A stretch of 10,928 bases of DNA from JBEKHI01 sp050012355 (GTDB lineage Bacteria; Actinomycetota; Actinomycetes; Streptosporangiales; Streptosporangiaceae): assembly GCA_050012355.1 (NCBI GenBank), contig JBEKHI010000298.1:1-10928 (forward strand). The letters are read 5' to 3'. Positions 6,846-10,928 of this stretch are shown here, in pieces. The notes beneath the pieces were generated by a model. That model did not search any database. It was not told the origin of the DNA and saw only the letters and a list, made by a program, of their open reading frames with translations. Every line of letters begins with the position of its first letter. Positions within the stretch are counted from its first letter, which is position 1. Position numbers and translations under genes: made by a program.

Positions 6846-6857
6846 GTGTAGCGATCC

Positions 6858-8801
6858 TTAAATGTCGAGGAACCGGACGTCCTTGGCGTTGCGGGTGATG
6901 AACGCCCGCCGCGACTCGACGTCCTCGCCCATCAGCACGCTGAACAGCTCGTCAGCCTGTGCGGCATCATCCAGGGTGACCTGCAGCAGCACCCGCCGAG
7001 CCGGGTCCATGGTGGTTTCCCACAGCTCTTCGGCGTTCATCTCACCCAGACCCTTGAACCGCTGCACCCCGTCTCGTGGCCGCGGGTCCCTGCGTCCCTC
7101 GGCGATGCCCGCCTGGATCACCCGGTCCCGCTCCGGGTCACTGTAGGCGTAGCCCGGCTTGACGCCGCGGTCCCACTTGATCTTGTACAGCGGCGGCTGC
7201 GCGATGTAGACGTACCCGGCATCGACCAGCGGCTTCATGAACCGGAACAGCAGCGTGAGCAGCAGCGTCCGGATGTGCGCACCGTCGACGTCGGCGTCCG
7301 CCATCAGGATGATCTTGTGGTACCGGAGCTTCTCGATGTCGAACTCGTCGTGGATGCCGGCCCCGAGCGCGGTGATCATCGACTGCACTTCGGTGTTCTT
7401 CAGCACCCGGTCGATCCGGGACTTCTCCACGTTGATGATCTTGCCCCGGATCGGCAGGATCGCCTGGAAGTGCGGGTCACGTCCGCCCTTGGCGGAGCCG
7501 CCTGCCGAGTCACCCTCAACCACGTAGATCTCGGACTTCGCCGGGTCCGTGGACTGGCAATCGGACAGCTTGCCCGGCAGCGACGAGGACCCGAGCAGCG
7601 ATTTGCGCGTGAGATCGCGGGCCTTCTTGGCCGCGATCCGGGCGCGGGACGCCGAGATCCCCTTGTTGATGATGTCCTTGGCCTCGCCCGGGTTCCGGTC
7701 GAACCAGTCGCGCAGGTGGTCGTTGACGACCTTCTGCACGAACGACTTCGCCTCGGTGTTCCCCAGCTTGGTCTTCGTCTGCCCCTCGAACTGTGGTTCC
7801 GCCAGCTTTATCGAAACGATGGCGGTCAGTCCCTCACGGATGTCCTCACCGGTGAGGTTCTCGTCCTTCTCGCGGAGTAGCTTCTGCTCACGCGCGTACC
7901 GGTTGACGATCGTGGTGAGCGCGGCGCGGAAGCCCTCCTCGTGGGTACCGCCCTCGGTGGTGGCGATCACGTTCGCGAACGTGTGCACCGACTCGGTGTA
8001 GGACGCGTTCCACTGCATGGCGATCTCGATGGACATCCCGTCGGCGTCGTCGCCGAAGTCGATGACCGAGGCGTGCACCGCGTCCTTGGGGGCGTTGATG
8101 TAGCGCACGAAGTCGGAGATGCCGCCCGCGTACTGGTAGCGCACCGCGCGGGGCTCGCCACCCTCGTCCACTGACCGCTCGTCGGTCAGCGAGATCGACA
8201 GGTTCCGGTTCAGGAACGCCATCTCCTGCATCCGGCGCGATAGCGTCTCGAACGAGTAGTCCGTGGTCTCGAAGATCTGGCTATCGGCCCAGAACGTGGT
8301 GATGTTACCCGTCTCCGAGCTAGCCTCGCCACGCTGCAGCGGCCCGACGGGCGTGCCCCGTTCGTAGCTCTGCCGCCAGACGTAGCCGTCCCTGCGGATC
8401 TCCACGTCCAGTCTCGAGGACAGCGCGTTCACCACCGCCGCGCCGACGCCGTGCAGGCCACCGGAGACCGCGTAGGACTTGCTGTCGAACTTGCCGCCCG
8501 CGTGCAGCACCGTCATCACGACCTCGACGGCGGGGCGGTGCTCGACCGGGTGCTCGTCCACCGGGATGCCGCGCCCGTCGTCACGAACACGGACACCGCC
8601 ATCGGCCAGGATCGTCACTTCGACATGCGTGGCGAAGCCAGCGAGGGCCTCGTCCACCGAGTTGTCGACGATCTCTTGCACCAAGTGGTGCAGGCCTCGC
8701 TCACCGGTGGAGCCGATGTACATTCCCGGTCGCTTGCGGACGGCCTCTAGGCCCTCAAGGACCGTGATCGACCCTGCGTCGTAGGACAAATGCCACTCCA
8801 T
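6858..8801 (-). CDS. gyrB: DNA gyrase subunit B
   Basis: This is a 647-residue ATPase subunit of gyrase. The GHKL ATPase domain holds E43 (general base) and N47 in QEIVDNSVDEALAG, D74 with R77-G78 in DDGRGIP, Tyr110, and GGLHGVG (114-120). The QTK loop is at 341-343. The TOPRIM domain has EGDSA (429-433), PIRGK (450-454) and DADVD with D502 and D504, the metal-binding residues. QRFKGLGEM (580-588) and the C-terminal tail complete the protein, which lacks the large insert seen in E. coli GyrB. The ATG at 8801 is preceded by GAGGCAGG, and an in-frame TGA nine bases upstream rules out a longer reading. gyrA follows after 12 bases. The upstream AT patch and hairpins (see separate entries) suggest the gene has its own promoter. 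Supercoiling-sensitive gyrB control is known in this phylum, but no element can be proven here. Confidence 0.99.
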   Translation of the reverse strand: MEWHLSYDAGSITVLEGLEAVRKRPGMYIGSTGERGLHHLVQEIVDNSVDEALAGFATHVEVTILADGGVRVRDDGRGIPVDEHPVEHRPAVEVVMTVLHAGGKFDSKSYAVSGGLHGVGAAVVNALSSRLDVEIRRDGYVWRQSYERGTPVGPLQRGEASSETGNITTFWADSQIFETTDYSFETLSRRMQEMAFLNRNLSISLTDERSVDEGGEPRAVRYQYAGGISDFVRYINAPKDAVHASVIDFGDDADGMSIEIAMQWNASYTESVHTFANVIATTEGGTHEEGFRAALTTIVNRYAREQKLLREKDENLTGEDIREGLTAIVSIKLAEPQFEGQTKTKLGNTEAKSFVQKVVNDHLRDWFDRNPGEAKDIINKGISASRARIAAKKARDLTRKSLLGSSSLPGKLSDCQSTDPAKSEIYVVEGDSAGGSAKGGRDPHFQAILPIRGKIINVEKSRIDRVLKNTEVQSMITALGAGIHDEFDIEKLRYHKIILMADADVDGAHIRTLLLTLLFRFMKPLVDAGYVYIAQPPLYKIKWDRGVKPGYAYSDPERDRVIQAGIAEGRRDPRPRDGVQRFKGLGEMNAEELWETTMDPARRVLLQVTLDDAAQADELFSVLMGEDVESRRAFITRNAKDVRFLDI

Positions 8802-9471
8802 CCTGCCTCAAGCGGCGCGCTAAGCCCCCAAGGGCGAGCTGTTGAAGGACGCTCGCCTGCGCGCACTGGTCACGTGGCTTCACCCGCCGCAAGCCCGGCA
8901 GTCTTCCCGCGTGACCACTTTCTATTTTACCTGTGACAACCCGCACTCGCTGCGGCCTTAACCGCACGTGTCGGGCCCCGTAGTTTCTCCTGGAGGTACC
9001 GCTACCGGTACCTCCGCCGGGGCCCGTCACCCGGACCTTGCCTACCACGCCGTGCCCGAGCTCGGTGCCTAGGCGTCGTAGCAGGTCCGGTGCCAGCAAC
9101 CTGACTTGGGTCGCCCAGGCGGCGGAGTCGGCTGCCACTAGCAGTTCGCCATCGTCGAAGGACTGCGGCTTGGTGTGAGCCGCCAGTTCCGGGCCGACAA
9201 TCCGGGCCCACTCTCCGAAGACCGTGCCCATCGCCGCCCGCTGCCGCCAGCCCCGGTTGGATAGCAATCCGCCCACAGCCGCGGTCAGTGGCTGGGGATC
9301 GTCGCGTCGTGTTCTGCCGCCGTTTATAACGTCGGTGCCTGGGAGATTTATGCCCCGTCGTTCTGGATTACTCGAAAAAGCGGACGGGCGATCACCTCGC
9401 GTCCAGGCATCAGCCCGCACCTGGCTCAGCGCCTCCACCGCGAGCCTGATCCTGTCCCGATCACCCCGCAC
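8755..9471 (-). CDS. dciA: DUF721 protein, presumed replicative helicase loader DciA; 3' end probably frameshifted
   Basis: Residues about 60-151 form a DUF721 domain, with RGW (73-75), FGEWARIVGPELAAHTKP (85-102), ADSAAWATQVRLL and KVRVTGP (145-151). Related actinobacterial proteins (Rv0004 type) sit between recF and gyrB. They are regarded as DciA, which assists loading of the replicative helicase DnaB. The GTG start at 9471 overlaps the recF end by 11 bases; no strong Shine-Dalgarno is visible. The open frame runs to 8755, giving 238 residues and overlapping gyrB by 47 bases, which is longer than the usual end. From about residue 170 codons become AT-ending and rare (TTA, ATA, ACA, AGA), unlike real genes here. 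The +1 frame instead ends GPDTCG-stop at 8958, close to the GPRDTYG ending familiar in this family. The last approximately 65 residues are therefore probably not native. The cause may be a one-base indel, real or technical, near the 8992-9015 palindrome. Confidence 0.82.
   Translation of the reverse strand: MRGDRDRIRLAVEALSQVRADAWTRGDRPSAFSSNPERRGINLPGTDVINGGRTRRDDPQPLTAAVGGLLSNRGWRQRAAMGTVFGEWARIVGPELAAHTKPQSFDDGELLVAADSAAWATQVRLLAPDLLRRLGTELGHGVVGKVRVTGPGGGTGSGTSRRNYGARHVRLRPQRVRVVTGKIESGHAGRLPGLRRVKPRDQCAQASVLQQLALGGLARRLRQDGVAFVLRRRVDHGP
8833..8857 (-). promoter_or_regulatory. GC-rich hairpin just upstream of gyrB
   Basis: GGCGAGC (8833-8839) pairs exactly with GCTCGCC (8851-8857) around an 11-base loop. 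It stands about 32 bases before the gyrB ATG, close enough to influence access to the ribosome-binding site. There is no T-run. Function is inferred from position only. Confidence 0.3.
8867..8917 (-). promoter_or_regulatory. Nested inverted repeat in the gyrB leader
   Basis: TGGTCACG (8867-8874) is exactly complementary to CGTGACCA (8910-8917). Inside this 8-bp outer stem, GGCTT (8876-8880) pairs with AAGCC (8891-8895). On the minus strand the outer arm begins where a transcript from the AT-rich -10-like hexamer at 8924-8929 would be expected to start. It could be a 5'-UTR structure or a protein-binding operator; the sequence cannot tell which. Confidence 0.35.
8924..8929 (-). promoter_or_regulatory. 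Possible gyrB promoter -10 element
   Basis: The minus strand reads TAAAAT, five of six matches to TATAAT, inside an AT-rich patch (GGTAAAATAGAAAGT) that stands out in this high-GC region. No good -35 hexamer lies 16-19 bases upstream. A start about seven bases downstream would give a leader of roughly 115 bases before gyrB. Confidence 0.35.
8992..9015. repeat. Perfect 10-bp inverted repeat with four-base loop at the 3' end of dciA
   Basis: GGAGGTACCG (8992-9001) and CGGTACCTCC (9006-9015) are exact complements separated by CTAC. The hairpin lies where the dciA reading frame appears to break down and upstream of the possible gyrB promoter. It could attenuate read-through from dciA, or be a spot prone to deletion or sequencing compression. 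Confidence 0.5.
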
Positions 9472-10582
9472 GAGTCAGGCCGCCGTCCGCGACCGCGTAA
9501 CGAGCGCCGGTCAGCAGCGGCGGGACGTCGGCGGGCACCGCGGCCGTTACCAGCACCTGCTCCGCACCGGCGACCAGCTCGGCGAGCCGGTTCCGGCGAC
9601 CGTCGTCCAGCTCCGCGAACACGTCATCCAGGATCAGCACCGGGTCCTCACGATCCGCCCGCAGCAGCTCGAAGCTGGCCAGCCGGAGCGCGAGCGCCAG
9701 CGACCAGGACTCGCCGTGGCTCGCGTAGCCGCGGGCGGGCAGATCCCGGATCCGCAGCTCAAGCTCGTCGCGGTGCGGGCCGACCAGGCAGACACCCCGC
9801 TCGAGCTCGCTAGGCCTAGCGGCCAGCAGCGCCGCCCGCATCGCCTCTTCCGTATCCCCGTCCCCGTCGAAAGAGCGGCGGTAGATCAGTCCAGCGGGCC
9901 CGCGGGCACCGGACACCTCGTCGTACGACTTCTCCACATGCGGGCGCAGCGAGCCCACCAGGCGCTCGCGAGCAGTGAGCAGTTCGGTGCCCGCCTTGGC
10001 CAGGTGCGTGTCCCAGACGTCCAGCGTGGACGCCATCGCCTCCCGAGCGGCGCCGCCGCGGGCAGCGCCCTTAGCGCCTGCCGATTTCAGCAGCGCCGCG
10101 CGCTGCTTGAGCACCCGTTCGTAGTCGGACCGCACCGCCGCGTACCGCGGTGCCATCGCGACCAGCAGGTCGTCGAGGAAGCGCCGCCGATCCGACGGAT
10201 CCCCCTTGACCAGCGCGAGGTCCTCGGGCGCGAACAGCACCGTGCGCAACACCCCCAGCACCTCGCGCGGCTTGGTGACCGGCGCTCGGTTCAGCCGTAC
10301 CCGGTTGGTCCGGCCGGGATTCACCTCGATCTCCACCAGGGTGTCCCGGCTGTCCCCGGTGATCACCGCCCGAATGACGGCGCGCTCAGCCCCGCTGCGG
10401 ACCAGCGGGGCGTCGCCGGACACCCGGTGGCTGCCGAGCGTCGCCACGTAGCCGACAGCCTCGACCAGGTTGGTCTTGCCCTCGCCGTTCTGCCCGCTGA
10501 AGGTGGTGACGCCCGGTTCCATGGTCACGTCGGCTTCCGAGTACGACCGGAAGTCGGTGAGCGCGAGCCGGGTCAGGTGCAC
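9461..10582 (-). CDS. recF: DNA replication and repair protein RecF
   Basis: This is a 373-residue SMC-like ATPase that recognises gapped DNA and helps load RecA in recombinational repair with RecO and RecR. The N-terminus HLTRLALTDFRSY is typical. Walker A is GQNGEGKTN (30-38), the ABC-type signature is the SHGES region (288-292) followed by WSLALALRLASFELL, and Walker B is PVLILDDVFAELD (314-326). A helical arm lies between (about 140-225). Length matches the family. The GTG at 10582 is used because it gives the canonical start; no strong Shine-Dalgarno is seen. It begins 25 bases after dnaN, and its stop overlaps the dciA start, implying an operon. A long reading frame on the opposite strand is a shadow. 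Confidence 0.98.
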   Translation of the reverse strand: MHLTRLALTDFRSYSEADVTMEPGVTTFSGQNGEGKTNLVEAVGYVATLGSHRVSGDAPLVRSGAERAVIRAVITGDSRDTLVEIEVNPGRTNRVRLNRAPVTKPREVLGVLRTVLFAPEDLALVKGDPSDRRRFLDDLLVAMAPRYAAVRSDYERVLKQRAALLKSAGAKGAARGGAAREAMASTLDVWDTHLAKAGTELLTARERLVGSLRPHVEKSYDEVSGARGPAGLIYRRSFDGDGDTEEAMRAALLAARPSELERGVCLVGPHRDELELRIRDLPARGYASHGESWSLALALRLASFELLRADREDPVLILDDVFAELDDGRRNRLAELVAGAEQVLVTAAVPADVPPLLTGARYAVADGGLTRAG

Positions 10583-10607
10583 GATTTGAGGTTAGCCCGC
10601 CCCATGG

Positions 10608-10928
10608 TTAGCCAGCACTGCGGATCGGCATGAGCACGTACCGGTAGTCGGGCGCGGCCTCCCGCTTGCCGGTGATCACCGCCGGGCGGGTAGGCGTGGT
10701 GAACGAGATGATCGCGGTGTCGGAGTCGATGGCGCTGATCCCGTCGAGCAGGTACTGCGGGTTGAACGCGATCTGCAGGTCATCGCCCTCGTAGCTCGAC
10801 TCGATGGCCTCGGTCGCCTGCGCCTCGTCCCCGGTGCCCGCCTCGAGCAGCACCTCACCGGAGGTGAAGGTGAGCCGGACCGGGGTGTTCCGCTCAGCGA
10901 CGAGCGCGACGCGCTTGACCGCGTCCGC
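10608..10928 (-). CDS. dnaN: DNA polymerase III beta subunit (sliding clamp), C-terminal part only
   Basis: The last 106 codons of the beta clamp, running off the right edge. The frame opens with VKRVALVAERNTPVRL and contains NPQYLLDGISAI and the terminal YVLMPIR, features of clamp domain III, including the region that forms the protein-binding pocket. The conventional end is followed by three extra residues (SAG). The clamp tethers the replicative polymerase and repair proteins to DNA. Its position directly upstream of recF matches the origin-proximal order; the start and first two domains lie outside the window. There is no internal start: the GTG at 10853 is an ordinary valine codon. Confidence 0.97.
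   Translation of the reverse strand, partial: ADAVKRVALVAERNTPVRLTFTSGEVLLEAGTGDEAQATEAIESSYEGDDLQIAFNPQYLLDGISAIDSDTAIISFTTPTRPAVITGKREAAPDYRYVLMPIRSAG

Noticed and set aside
6836..6850. Possible parS (ParB) site around TCACGTG near the gyrA start
   Set aside because: Only the central CACGTG matches; the flanking TTT/AAA of the parS consensus is missing. The similar site at 8870-8876 fails in the same way.
5688..6851. Plus-strand reading frame of 387 codons opposite gyrA
   Set aside because: Shadow of gyrA codon bias (rich in Val, Asp, Arg, His); no motif or ribosome-binding site.
9224..10633. Plus-strand reading frame of 469 codons opposite recF and dciA
   Set aside because: It is antisense to recF, has repetitive Arg/Pro/Gly-rich composition typical of high-GC shadows, and has no recognisable domain.
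1..10928. CRISPR array, prophage, insertion sequence or toxin-antitoxin pair
   Set aside because: No spaced direct repeats, transposase, integrase or paired small genes were found; the window is a core origin-proximal region.

Overview
The window is a high-GC actinobacterial (Actinomycetota) chromosome segment from the replication-origin neighbourhood. Reading leftwards on the minus strand from the right edge, it carries the 3' end of dnaN, then recF, a DUF721/DciA gene, gyrB, gyrA, a DUF3566 membrane protein, tRNA-Ile(GAU) and a DLW-39 microprotein. This order closely matches the origin-proximal block known from Mycobacterium (dnaN-recF-Rv0004-gyrB-gyrA-Rv0007-ileT) and Streptomyces. dnaA and oriC would be expected beyond the right edge. 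The genus cannot be fixed from the sequence alone.

Layout. Bases 10928-8755 hold the replication and repair genes: sliding clamp (partial), RecF and the presumed helicase loader DciA, nearly abutting or overlapping. Bases 8801-4284 hold gyrB and gyrA with a 12-base gap, and the gyrA ribosome-binding site overlaps the gyrB stop. gyrB is preceded by an AT-rich, promoter-like patch and a leader with several inverted repeats. Bases 4190-2871 hold the DUF3566 protein, tRNA-Ile and the 40-residue DLW-39 protein. Bases 2808-1936 encode an Fpg/Nei-type DNA glycosylase. On the plus strand, a penicillin-binding transpeptidase with an NTF2-like domain (11-1672) converges on it. A perfect 24-bp inverted repeat sits between the two convergent genes and is probably a bidirectional terminator.

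Together the minus-strand genes supply the clamp, recombination mediator, helicase loading and DNA supercoiling needed near the origin. They would be transcribed co-directionally with a fork leaving an origin to the right. The glycosylase adds base-excision repair, and the penicillin-binding protein belongs to wall synthesis.

Nothing here amounts to a clearly new system. The points most worth a second look are: (i) the 3' end of dciA, which looks frameshifted; (ii) the gyrB promoter and leader; (iii) Gly88 at the quinolone-contact position of GyrA; (iv) an exact 21-bp in-frame tandem duplication in an acidic GyrA tail; (v) two DnaA-box-like nonamers facing each other inside the penicillin-binding protein gene; and (vi) the long hairpin between the convergent genes.
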